A stretch of 12,287 bases of DNA from Anaeroplasmataceae bacterium (GTDB lineage: Bacteria; Bacillota_I; Bacilli_A; Acholeplasmatales; Anaeroplasmataceae): positions 1 to 12,287 of the forward strand of contig JAHHSW010000013.1 in NCBI GenBank assembly GCA_020024985.1, in the 5' to 3' direction. The notes under the pieces are model-generated. The model was not told where the DNA came from. It did no database searches and was given only the letters and a program-made list of their open reading frames with translations. Position numbers and translations under genes: made by a program. How positions within the stretch are numbered: position 1 is the first letter of the stretch; each line of letters begins with the position of its first letter. This document shows positions 1 through 6,965 of the stretch, piece after piece.

Positions 1-13
1 ATTGGTGTGGGTT

Positions 14-886
14 ATGGAGAATACCAATATTGAAAAAGTTAAAAAGGAGCCAATGACAACTAAACAAAAGGTTGTTTTTGGACTTAAGATAGCAGGTAAC
101 GTAATATTCTATGTAGCAATAATACTTTTATTCTTATTTTCAATCATGAATATTAATGCTGGTGGAAAGGGTGGTATCCCTAATTTATTTGGAAGGGGAT
201 ATTTATCAGTTCAATCTAATTCTATGACAAGAACTGGAGATATGCCTAGCGATTATGCTAGCTATAAGATTGGTGCCTTTGCTAAGGGTGATCTAGTAAA
301 GGTAACAATGCTTAATGAAAAATCACTTAATAAGCTTGAAAAGGGTGATGTAGTTACATTCTACGATGAAAAGCTTAAGGCATTTAATACCCATAGAATT
401 GTTTTTGTAAATAGAGATGATAAAGGGAAATTAGTAAGTATATCATGCCAAGGTGATTTTTCCGTATCTACTAGAGGGATATATGATCCTTCAGATGCTA
501 GTAAGGGTGAGTTGAATTTAACTTTACAATCAAATGGTGATGTTCAAACCTTCGCAGGTGCTACATTAAGTGATGTTAAGGCTAAGGTTACATCAGTAAG
601 CTATGGTGCTGGTAAGGTTATGGATAACATTCAACAAAATTGGTTATTCTATTTTGTATTACCAGTTCTAGCATTATTATTATTTGAAGTATTTATGGTA
701 ATAAAGAACTTTATGGATTTAAGAGCTGAAAAGAATAAGGCCTCATTAGCTACTGATAAGGAAGCTATGATGGCTGAGCTTGCATCTGAAAAGGAAAAGA
801 TGCGTCAGGAGCTACTTGCAGAGCTAAAGGCTCAGCAGGAAGCAAGCAAGGATAGTAAAAAAGAGGAAGAAGAATCAGATAAATAA
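14..886 (+). CDS. Divergent SipW-like signal peptidase I (S26B family) with a C-terminal coiled-coil tail
   Basis: This is probably a membrane serine peptidase that removes signal peptides from exported proteins. From the ATG at 14 it has 290 residues. TM1 is about 28-45, the catalytic domain lies outside the membrane, TM2 is about 209-231, and residues 235-290 form a Lys/Glu/Ala-rich, probably coiled-coil, cytosolic tail. Visible S26B motifs are SNSM (nucleophile Ser70), a GDVV strand at 111-114, THRI with His127 in place of the bacterial Lys, and QGD with Asp148. The Ser-His spacing (57 residues) is longer than in the second peptidase of this operon (39). The box after Asp148 (FSVSTRG) lacks the usual GDNN pattern, so its activity or specificity may differ. 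The start is uncertain: ATG at 14 follows a weak GGTG site at 4-7, and the frame stays open to the window edge through an upstream TTG at 2. The next gene starts 36 bp downstream. Confidence 0.82.
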   Translation: MENTNIEKVKKEPMTTKQKVVFGLKIAGNVIFYVAIILLFLFSIMNINAGGKGGIPNLFGRGYLSVQSNSMTRTGDMPSDYASYKIGAFAKGDLVKVTMLNEKSLNKLEKGDVVTFYDEKLKAFNTHRIVFVNRDDKGKLVSISCQGDFSVSTRGIYDPSDASKGELNLTLQSNGDVQTFAGATLSDVKAKVTSVSYGAGKVMDNIQQNWLFYFVLPVLALLLFEVFMVIKNFMDLRAEKNKASLATDKEAMMAELASEKEKMRQELLAELKAQQEASKDSKKEEEESDK

Positions 887-922
887 AAATAACTACTGAT
901 TCCCAAGAGGGAGTGATACTTG

Positions 923-2467
923 ATGAGTGGATTTGCTCAATGGTATGTTAGATTTCTAGGAGATCTATGGAATAATATAAAGGAATGGTTTACAGCTCAT
1001 ATTAATATTATTGTAAAGATATTTTATGGTGATTGGGCTGGTGGAGAAGGCTATTTTAATGTATTTAAGAATTCTATTGGTGAATGGAATGCTTTGGATT
1101 ATATTGTCTTTATATTAGTACTAATTATTAATGTTGGCTTTGTAACACTATTATTTGTTTTACTTTTCCAGCTAATTAGAAGATATATTAAATTTAATAA
1201 ACGTGAGATAGATAAGGATTCACTTATTGAAGAGGTATCACTATTAAATCAAAAGGTAGTTGAATTAATAGATGAGAAGAATAAGATTCTTGCTATGCGT
1301 GTATCTCAAATTGGGGCAGGTACACAGGGTCTTGTTGATTATGATGGCAGTGCTACTAGTGGCAAAAAGAAGGAGAATGAATCTCGTTTCTCTAAGCTAA
1401 TCCAGGTAGATCAGCTTGCTGCTGAAAATCCACAGATTACGGTAATGACTCAAAATGATATGCTTGATTTATCAGATTTAGTTGATAGATTTATTGGCTT
1501 CTCAGCTTCTCAGCTAAAGCTATTCTATACAAGAGAGATTATAGCTAGATGGTTTGCAGGCCTTGCAACCTCTAAGGTATTAATCCTTGAGGGTATTTCA
1601 GGTACAGGTAAGACATCCTTACCTTATGCAATGGGTAAATTCTTCCAGCATGATGCTTCAATTATTTCTGTTCAGCCATCATGGCGTGATAGAGCCGAGC
1701 TTTTAGGTTATTTAAATGAGTTTACTAAGCGATTTAATGAAACAGATTTCTTAAAGAGTGTATATGCTGCATCTTATTCAGATACTATTAATATAATCGT
1801 ACTAGATGAGATGAACCTAGCTCGTATTGAGTATTATTTTGCTGAGTTCCTATCTGTAATGGAAATGCCTGATACAAATGAGTGGAAGATTGATATAGTT
1901 CCAGTTAGTGAGCCTACTGACCCTAAGAATTTAATTAATGGTAAGATTTTAATTCCACAAAATTTATGGTTTGTTGGTACTGCTAATAAGGATGATTCAA
2001 CCTTTACTATTACAGATAAGGTTTATGACCGTGCTGTAGCTATCAGTATAAATAAGAAGGCTGATTTTATTGATGCCCCTTATACTGAAAATGTAAATAT
2101 GACCTTTGAGTATCTTGATGATTTATTTAAGCGTGCTCAAAATGGCTACCAATTATCAGATATTGCTGAGTCTGCCTTTGAGGAGCTAGATCAGTTTATC
2201 CAGGATAAGTTTAAGATTGCGTTTGGTAACCGTATTATGAAGCAAATTAAATTATTCGTTCCAGTTTATATGGCTTGTGGATTCTCAGAGTTTGATGGAT
2301 TAGATTATATGCTAACATATAAGATTTTAAGAAAGTTTGAAATGCTAAATTTAACCTTCCTAAAGAAGGAGCTAGATGAGCTTACTCTATTATTAGATAA
2401 GCTATTTGGTAGAGATCAATTTAAGGTTTCAAAGCAATTTATTCAGGATTTAAAGAAGCTTTCTTAA
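923..2467 (+). CDS. Membrane-anchored McrB-like AAA+ ATPase
   Basis: This AAA+ ATPase of the McrB/MoxR-like group couples ATP hydrolysis to remodelling of a partner; the substrate is unknown. It has 514 residues from the ATG at 923, which follows GGGAGTGA (910-917); a TTG sits directly upstream at 920. The N-terminal 57 residues hold an amphipathic, Trp-rich stretch, followed by one transmembrane segment (about 58-84) and a heptad-like helix (about 96-126). The AAA+ core follows: Walker A GISGTGKT (224-231), Walker B IIVLDEMN (291-298), sensor 1 in VGTANKDD (351-358), and a candidate arginine finger in KVYDRA (Arg370). A helical lid completes the C-terminus. Classical McrB subunits are soluble and carry an N-terminal DNA-binding domain; none is seen here. 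The next gene, 27 bp downstream, encodes a DUF2357-like protein, a family often paired with McrB-like ATPases. The ATPase call is firm; the biological role is inferred. Confidence 0.9.
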   Translation: MSGFAQWYVRFLGDLWNNIKEWFTAHINIIVKIFYGDWAGGEGYFNVFKNSIGEWNALDYIVFILVLIINVGFVTLLFVLLFQLIRRYIKFNKREIDKDSLIEEVSLLNQKVVELIDEKNKILAMRVSQIGAGTQGLVDYDGSATSGKKKENESRFSKLIQVDQLAAENPQITVMTQNDMLDLSDLVDRFIGFSASQLKLFYTREIIARWFAGLATSKVLILEGISGTGKTSLPYAMGKFFQHDASIISVQPSWRDRAELLGYLNEFTKRFNETDFLKSVYAASYSDTINIIVLDEMNLARIEYYFAEFLSVMEMPDTNEWKIDIVPVSEPTDPKNLINGKILIPQNLWFVGTANKDDSTFTITDKVYDRAVAISINKKADFIDAPYTENVNMTFEYLDDLFKRAQNGYQLSDIAESAFEELDQFIQDKFKIAFGNRIMKQIKLFVPVYMACGFSEFDGLDYMLTYKILRKFEMLNLTFLKKELDELTLLLDKLFGRDQFKVSKQFIQDLKKLS

Positions 2468-2494
2468 TTGGAGTAAAATAGGGGTGTGATTAAA

Positions 2495-4147
2495 ATGGCT
2501 AAGGAACAACTTAATATAGATGATGAATTAACTAATTATTACACCAATATTTATAAGGAGATAGATAGTAAAACCAAGGAAGATCCCTATGGTAATTATG
2601 TTCTATCGAGAGTAAAGGGTGGACAAAAGACAGTCTTTAATAAGTCACAAGTTGAAATTCGTAATTTTGATATGAGCTTTCTAGACGCTATTGAGTCTGT
2701 TTACCCAGCAATTTTAAAGATTATGAAGGACCCTAAGAGGTCTATTCGTTATGAGGAAGAGGTAGTTGCGGTTGAGAAGGCAAAAAAGGTAACGGCTGAA
2801 ACAGTTAGACATCTAGCCTCTCATACTCACCTAATTAAGGAAATAAAGAAGAATAGTGATGTTGTTCCCTCTAAGGTATTAACAACCTATGCTGAGGAGG
2901 AGCTAGCTATTTATGAAAATAGATTTATTAAATCCTTAGTTAAGAGAATAGAAATATTCCTTGAGCGTCGTTACGAGGTAATGAAGGTAAGCCTTGATTC
3001 CTTTGAAACTGATAAGCTTAATGTTTCAAATAAATTTTTAATGTCTGGTCAGGAGGTCACAGTATCACTTGATATTTCAATTAAGAATGATTTGACTACT
3101 AATGTTGAAACAACTAAGGAGCAATATAATAGGCTCCTTTATATAAGAGATATGGTTCAGTCCCTAAAGGGTACAGAATTTATGCGTGCTTTAGCCAAGG
3201 CTAAGGATGTATTACCTCCTATTATGAAGACTAATATAATTCTTCATAACCCGGATTTTAAGCTATGCTATGGCTTATGGCTATACCTAGATAAGGCTGA
3301 TGGTATTTCAACTAATGTTGACATTAAGGAAAAAAGCTATAGGCTAAGTAAGAGCTTTGAGGAGGACATTAATGAATGTATGACTCTAGCCTTAACCTCA
3401 TTCATTAAAAACCGTAATGTTAAGGATATTTATGCCTCTAAGCAGCGTAAGCAGGCTAAGCCACCAAAGCCTCTAGCTAATGATAATATTGAGCTTGAGC
3501 TTAATATTGAGCCTGAGAGGAAGCAGCTTGAAAATTACGCCTTAAATGAGGTATTGCTATCAAAAACAGCTGAATTCTTTGAGGCATCTATGGAGGGACT
3601 TAAGGAAGCTGGTAGCTTGTATAATGAATCAGTAAAGGTTGTTTATAGGCAGATGCTTGATATGCTTGATCAAATCTATCCTACAGCCTTTCAAATTTCA
3701 AATGATGAGCTAAATACTAAGAATCTCTATGAGCAGCTTGAGTATCAAAGACGTAGAATGATGGTAATGAAAATTGTACGTCAGCAAAAGCAAATGAATA
3801 TCGCTCGTATGGGTACGGAAGAAAAGCGTCTTGAAAGAATGATAGCCTCTCTTGAAGGGGATATTAAAAAGGAAGAGGAAGAAAAGCGTAATAAAGCCCT
3901 AGCCCTAGAGGAAGAAAAGAGGGCAAAGCGAAAGCTTCTAGAAAAACAAAATCGTGAGATTAAGGGGCATTTAATGGAGCTTGAAAATGAAGCTTTTGAG
4001 CTAGATAGAAGCTTAAAAGAGGAAAAGAAGGCTGAACTAGAAAGGCTTAGTACTACCCCTAGCTTCATTAGAAACGCTAAGCTTAAGCGTGGTATAGCTT
4101 TAGTAAATGAGGCTTTAGCCCTTGATAATCTACATGAGGAGCACTAA
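2495..4147 (+). CDS. DUF2357-like McrB-partner protein with a long C-terminal coiled coil
   Basis: The function is not established. The protein has 550 residues from the ATG at 2495, chosen because AGGGGTG (2480-2486) sits 8 nt upstream; a GTG at 2486 lies inside that site. There is no signal peptide or membrane segment, so it should be cytosolic. The N-terminal half resembles DUF2357 (COG1700-type) proteins: an ETVRHLASHTHLI segment is followed by VPSKVLTTYAEEE and YENRFIKSLVKRIE (about 123-160). DUF2357 proteins commonly neighbour McrB-like ATPases, as here. Related proteins may end in a PD-(D/E)xK nuclease; I see no such motif. Instead residues about 425-520 form a highly charged Lys/Glu coiled coil. 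This argues for a scaffold or adaptor to the ATPase, possibly touching the charged tails of the two signal peptidases. The family assignment rests on motif memory and is moderate. The 3' end supplies the ribosome binding site of the next gene, 2 nt away. Confidence 0.68.
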   Translation: MAKEQLNIDDELTNYYTNIYKEIDSKTKEDPYGNYVLSRVKGGQKTVFNKSQVEIRNFDMSFLDAIESVYPAILKIMKDPKRSIRYEEEVVAVEKAKKVTAETVRHLASHTHLIKEIKKNSDVVPSKVLTTYAEEELAIYENRFIKSLVKRIEIFLERRYEVMKVSLDSFETDKLNVSNKFLMSGQEVTVSLDISIKNDLTTNVETTKEQYNRLLYIRDMVQSLKGTEFMRALAKAKDVLPPIMKTNIILHNPDFKLCYGLWLYLDKADGISTNVDIKEKSYRLSKSFEEDINECMTLALTSFIKNRNVKDIYASKQRKQAKPPKPLANDNIELELNIEPERKQLENYALNEVLLSKTAEFFEASMEGLKEAGSLYNESVKVVYRQMLDMLDQIYPTAFQISNDELNTKNLYEQLEYQRRRMMVMKIVRQQKQMNIARMGTEEKRLERMIASLEGDIKKEEEEKRNKALALEEEKRAKRKLLEKQNREIKGHLMELENEAFELDRSLKEEKKAELERLSTTPSFIRNAKLKRGIALVNEALALDNLHEEH

Positions 4148-4149
4148 TT

Positions 4150-4794
4150 ATGAAAAGAATTAGTATAAAGGAGGCAATAGGCTATGCCATAAGCTTTATA
4201 TGCTTAATCCTTTGTCTTTATATCACTATAGAGGTTATAGTGGCTAATAATGAGCATAGGCCCCCAAGTATATTTGGCTTAAGTGTCTCTTATGTTCCAA
4301 CCGAATCTATGGAGCCAGCTATAGAGGCTGGTGATTATGTTTTATTTTCAAAGGTTGATTTTGATGATATTAGAGTAAATGATATTATTGTCTATAGAAG
4401 TAATGATAATAGATTTATAATTCATAGGGTTATGGAGAAGGCAGATAGCTATTTAAGGGTGCAGGGTGATAATAATCCCTTACCAGATAATGAGCTAGTT
4501 ACTAAAAATATGGTTTATGGTAAATATGTGACTACCTTAGGCTTTATGTCTATTTTTTCAGGTGGAATAAATAAAAATTTAATATTTTTTATACTAATAA
4601 TCATCTTTATTATTATGATAGTTATGCAGGCTGTAAGCATATTTATTAAAAATAAGACGGATGAGGTTAAAAGAAATAGAGAGGAAGAGATGAACGCCTT
4701 AAGGGAGGAAATGAAAAAAGAAATCCTTAAGGAGGAGCTCGAGCGTATAAAAAAAGAGAATGAAGCTTTAAGAAAAAAGCACAAGGGTGATTAA
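4150..4794 (+). CDS. SipW-like signal peptidase I (S26B family)
   Basis: This membrane signal peptidase of the ER/archaeal-like SipW type uses a Ser-His pair instead of Ser-Lys. It has 214 residues. TM1 is about 12-31, the catalytic domain is extracytoplasmic, TM2 is about 142-166, and a charged helical cytosolic tail spans 167-214. Catalytic motifs are clear: PTESMEP with Ser53, GDYVLF after it, IIHRV with His92, and VQGDNN with Asp107 and a second acid at Asp113. In Bacillus subtilis, SipW processes biofilm fibre proteins such as TasA; any substrates here are outside the window or unknown. The ATG lies 2 nt after the previous stop, and AGGAG (4137-4141) is embedded in the preceding gene, so translation is probably coupled. 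The stop codon sits in the loop of the operon terminator. The tail is longer than the short cytosolic end I expect for SipW and resembles that of the first peptidase. Confidence 0.92.
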   Translation: MKRISIKEAIGYAISFICLILCLYITIEVIVANNEHRPPSIFGLSVSYVPTESMEPAIEAGDYVLFSKVDFDDIRVNDIIVYRSNDNRFIIHRVMEKADSYLRVQGDNNPLPDNELVTKNMVYGKYVTTLGFMSIFSGGINKNLIFFILIIIFIIMIVMQAVSIFIKNKTDEVKRNREEEMNALREEMKKEILKEELERIKKENEALRKKHKGD

Positions 4795-4809
4795 TCACCC
4801 TTTCTTTTT
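4783..4809 (+). terminator. Intrinsic terminator ending the peptidase/ATPase operon
   Basis: A perfect 20-bp palindrome (4783-4802) gives an 8-bp GC-containing stem, AAGGGTGA/TCACCCTT, around a TTAA loop. It is followed by a T-rich run broken by one C (4801-4809). The TAA stop of the upstream gene (4792-4794) lies in the loop and arm, so the terminator overlaps the coding end. A translating ribosome would cover the hairpin until it releases. Confidence 0.88.
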
Positions 4810-4849
4810 ATGCTATTTTTTCACATTATTTATTCGATATTTTGCAGTT

Positions 4850-4879
4850 TTGACGGAAGCCTTAAATAAGCTTTATAAT
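4850..4879 (+). promoter_or_regulatory. Housekeeping sigma-A type promoter of the sigma/anti-sigma/lipoprotein operon
   Basis: The -35 box is TTGACG (4850-4855) and the -10 box is TATAAT (4874-4879), separated by 18 bp. This is a near-consensus sigma-A promoter. Transcription should start near 4886, leaving a leader of about 30 nt before the ATG at 4918. It lies just after the upstream terminator, so the second operon is independently transcribed. The housekeeping type means that basal expression of the sigma factor need not depend on the factor itself. Confidence 0.8.
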
Positions 4880-4902
4880 AATAGATATAATAATTGTTAT
4901 TG

Positions 4903-4909
4903 AAGGGAG
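4903..4909 (+). promoter_or_regulatory. Ribosome binding site deciding the sigma-factor start
   Basis: AAGGGAG lies 8 nt before the ATG at 4918. The reading frame is also open from a TTG at 4894, but that start would lie upstream of this site, so the ATG is preferred. Confidence 0.8.
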
Positions 4910-4917
4910 CGAATTAT

Positions 4918-5415
4918 ATGACCGATAAGGAATTGATTCAAGGTATAAAACGACATAATGAAAAATGCTTTGATGAAATTTATCATAGATACTATAAGCT
5001 AGTTTTATATGTAATCCTTAAGTATGTAGATTGTAAGGATGACGCAGAGGACTTAGCTTCAGATACCTTTCTCACTATGTATAATAAGATTGATCAGCAT
5101 AATGATGATAAAAATTTCAAATATTGGCTAATAACTATTGCTAAAAATAAGGCTAAAAGATTTTTAGATCAAAATAGGAATACTACAGTTATAGATTCTG
5201 AATATATTAATTCTCAGCCAGATAATAGCTCCTCTTATAATAGCCTTTTAAAGTCGTGTAGTATGATTTTAACTCCAGAGGAATTTGATATAGTAAACTA
5301 CCATGTTGTTTTTGATATGACCTTTAAGGAAATTAGTAAAATATGTGGTATTAGTCAAAGTGAGGCCTTTAGAATTTATAAAAGGTCTATAGGAAAGCTT
5401 AAGAAGGAAATGTGA
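4918..5415 (+). CDS. ECF-type RNA polymerase sigma factor
   Basis: This is an alternative sigma factor that would direct RNA polymerase to a small regulon, probably controlled by the membrane protein encoded next to it. It has 165 residues from the ATG at 4918. Region 2 covers about 8-75 (FDEIYHRYYKLVLYVI, then DDAEDLASDTFLTMYN, the typical helix with conserved acidic residues, then a YWLITIAKNKAKRFL stretch). A short linker leads to region 4 (about 117-165: LTPEEFDIVNYHVV, then the helix-turn-helix FKEISKICGISQSEAFRIYKRS). Length and layout match ECF factors. The gene ends in TGA, which shows standard code use, and the next start is 10 bp downstream, the usual sigma/anti-sigma arrangement. 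A paralogue begins at 12019. I could not identify a specific ECF group or its target promoters. Confidence 0.92.
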   Translation: MTDKELIQGIKRHNEKCFDEIYHRYYKLVLYVILKYVDCKDDAEDLASDTFLTMYNKIDQHNDDKNFKYWLITIAKNKAKRFLDQNRNTTVIDSEYINSQPDNSSSYNSLLKSCSMILTPEEFDIVNYHVVFDMTFKEISKICGISQSEAFRIYKRSIGKLKKEM

Positions 5416-5420
5416 GGTGA
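5414..5420 (+). promoter_or_regulatory. Ribosome binding site of the putative anti-sigma gene
   Basis: GAGGTGA overlaps the TGA stop of the sigma-factor gene and lies 5 nt before the ATG at 5426. A GTG at 5417 falls inside the site and an ATG at 5423 is too close, so 5426 is preferred. The overlap of stop and ribosome binding site suggests coupled translation of sigma factor and membrane partner. Confidence 0.7.
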
Positions 5421-5425
5421 TAATG

Positions 5426-6886
5426 ATGAAAAGATTTTTAAATGATTATAAGGAAAAATTTAATGACAATTTAAATGCTAATGATAATCTATCTAAAATT
5501 AAGGCATCATTATCATTTGATAAAGAGGATGAGTATTATATCGAGAATGAGCCTAAAAAGCCTAAAAGGAGCTTTAAATGGGCTTATGCAAGCATAATCA
5601 TGGCACTTATTGTTATAGTAGCGTCAATTACTACAGTACTTTTAGTGAATAATAATGGGGTACCTGTTTATAAGGGTATGGATATTTTAAATAATACACT
5701 TCTTAGCTTAGATAATACGCAGATTGATGAGGAAATAGATAATGATATGCCTGATATTATTGCTGATGATAATATTAGTAGCTATGCTAAGCCATTAGAG
5801 GAGATTGTTATTAGAATTAAAATTGATAATCCTAAGGATTATGAAATATTATCCTTTACTCTAAATGATTATAAGTATCAAAGCTTTGAGTTTTTAGAGG
5901 GCTCTACTGGTAAGGAGATTCTTGTTAAATATAAGGCTCCTGAGGCTAGTGGACTACATAATATAACCATTAATTCCTTAAAGTATGTTGATGAAAATAA
6001 AATAAAGGAATGTAATTATGCTGGTAATAGAACTATTAAGCTTGGTGTAAGCTATTTAACTCTACCTTCAATAGAGGTCTTAGCAGAGGATGTTTATGAA
6101 ACAAGCTATAGCTTTACCTATGAATTACATAATGTGGATAATTTAGCTGAGCTTAATGGAAGAACTAAGTATTATTTATTTTCTGATGAGGGCTTAGTTA
6201 TTCAGGGTGAATTAGCTAATAATATTGATAGAATAAAGCTAGATAATTTAAAAATGGATAGTAGCTATAGCTTTTCTATTGCGACTACTATGGATACCTT
6301 AGATGGAAGAGGCTTTAGAACCTATTATTTATATCAAAGGGAATTTAAAACCTTAAGTGGTGTTAAAATAAATTCTATTGATGCTAGGGCTAATGAGCTT
6401 AGGGTAGATGCTATAGCAAGGGATGGAGTAGAAATAAAGGCTGGAAGGCTATATATTGGTGATGAGCTTTATATGGAGGCTTTAGGTAATAATATTAGCT
6501 TTACAAATATTTATTCTAATACTGATTATATTTTAGAAATAGAATATAGCTATGAGCTTAATGGCCAGATTATTATTGGCTGCTACCGTGAGAGGGTGAG
6601 AACTAGTGGCTATGAGGAGCCTCAGGTTACTGGTAATGTTTTAGCAATTAAGAATGGTATATATTTAGATTTTGATATAGTAGGTGCCTTAGATACTGTT
6701 ATAGACACAAATATAGATATTTATTTAGATGATGTGTATTTTAAGAGCACTAAGGAATTAAAGGGTATGGTCACTATTGATAAGAAATTTACTAATGTAA
6801 GGGTTAGTATTACTATAAAATATGATTTAAATGATGGAAATGGTGTTCAGGAGAAGGTATTTAGGAGCTTCTCTGAAGCATTTTAA
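5426..6886 (+). CDS. Single-pass membrane protein, putative anti-sigma factor with an FN3-like ectodomain
   Basis: This probably binds the preceding sigma factor and senses an extracellular signal. It has 486 residues: a cytosolic N-terminus of about 51 (MKRFLNDYKEKFNDN, then NDNLSKIKASLSF, reminiscent of short anti-sigma helices), one TM (about 52-76) and a large ectodomain. There is no zinc-binding HxxxCxxC motif, so it is not a ZAS-type anti-sigma factor. The ectodomain starts with a module of about 79-213 (VPVYKGMD, DYEILSFTLN, YQSFEF, IKLGVSY) that closely matches the N-terminus of the next protein. Three FN3-like repeats follow at about 213-313, 313-405 and 405-486, each with an [FL]xxLxxxxxY strand and a YxLxDGxG-like turn; the last ends at the C-terminus. 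The anti-sigma role is inferred from position, topology and spacing (10 bp), not from a recognised domain. It could also be a plain surface protein co-expressed with the factor. Confidence 0.75.
   Translation: MKRFLNDYKEKFNDNLNANDNLSKIKASLSFDKEDEYYIENEPKKPKRSFKWAYASIIMALIVIVASITTVLLVNNNGVPVYKGMDILNNTLLSLDNTQIDEEIDNDMPDIIADDNISSYAKPLEEIVIRIKIDNPKDYEILSFTLNDYKYQSFEFLEGSTGKEILVKYKAPEASGLHNITINSLKYVDENKIKECNYAGNRTIKLGVSYLTLPSIEVLAEDVYETSYSFTYELHNVDNLAELNGRTKYYLFSDEGLVIQGELANNIDRIKLDNLKMDSSYSFSIATTMDTLDGRGFRTYYLYQREFKTLSGVKINSIDARANELRVDAIARDGVEIKAGRLYIGDELYMEALGNNISFTNIYSNTDYILEIEYSYELNGQIIIGCYRERVRTSGYEEPQVTGNVLAIKNGIYLDFDIVGALDTVIDTNIDIYLDDVYFKSTKELKGMVTIDKKFTNVRVSITIKYDLNDGNGVQEKVFRSFSEAF
5660..6886 (+). 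repeat. Paralogous A-module plus three FN3-like repeats in the putative anti-sigma ectodomain
   Basis: The A-module spans about 5660-6063. It shares blocks NPxxYEILSFxLN, YQSFxF and LGVSYxxLPS with the lipoprotein encoded next. Three repeats of 80-100 residues follow, recognisable by the Tyr-corner-like pattern: LKMDSSYSFSIA, IYSNTDYILEIEYSYEL, and a third recognisable mainly by VRVSITIKYDLNDGNG. Boundaries are approximate. Confidence 0.65.
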
Positions 6887-6917
6887 AAAAATTTTTAGAA
6901 GTATGAAAAATTTTTAG
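6887..6917 (+). repeat. Direct repeat of an A/T-tract palindrome upstream of the lipoprotein gene
   Basis: AAAAATTTTTAG occurs at 6887-6898 and again at 6906-6917, a spacing of 19 bp (about two helical turns). Each copy contains the palindrome AAAAATTTTT. The 79-bp gap between the two genes has no clear terminator hairpin. The tracts would bend DNA and could act as a protein site or UP-like element, or simply reflect AT richness. Confidence 0.5.
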
Positions 6918-6953
6918 TTAAATTGTATCTAATTATAGATAGGGTATATACTA

Positions 6954-6960
6954 GGGAGGA
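6954..6960 (+). promoter_or_regulatory. Strong ribosome binding site of the lipoprotein gene
   Basis: GGGAGGA lies 5 nt before the ATG at 6966, the best match to a Shine-Dalgarno sequence in the window. It fixes the start that also gives a proper lipoprotein signal peptide. Confidence 0.85.
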
Positions 6961-6965
6961 AAGGT

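Noticed and set aside
3781..4068. Open minus-strand frame with a Ser/Phe-rich product opposite the coiled coil of the third gene
   Set aside because: Its composition is the antisense image of Lys/Glu codons in a coiled coil; no ribosome binding site or recognisable domain supports it.
923..4147. Classical McrBC restriction system
   Set aside because: The ATPase has a membrane anchor and no DNA-binding N-terminus, the partner shows no nuclease motif, and the neighbours are signal peptidases, not methylases or other restriction genes.
4515..4784. Open minus-strand frame opposite the end of the second signal peptidase
   Set aside because: Same antisense artefact of the membrane segment and charged tail; no independent gene signals, and the sense frame is a clear peptidase.
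5413..5415. TGA at the end of the sigma factor read as tryptophan (mycoplasma code)
   Set aside because: Read-through would add only about a dozen residues, the TGA abuts a proper ribosome binding site for the next gene, and tryptophan is encoded by TGG elsewhere.
6923..6952. TTGTAT-18 bp-TATACT as a promoter for the lipoprotein gene
   Set aside because: Transcription would start inside the ribosome binding site at 6954-6960, leaving no usable leader.
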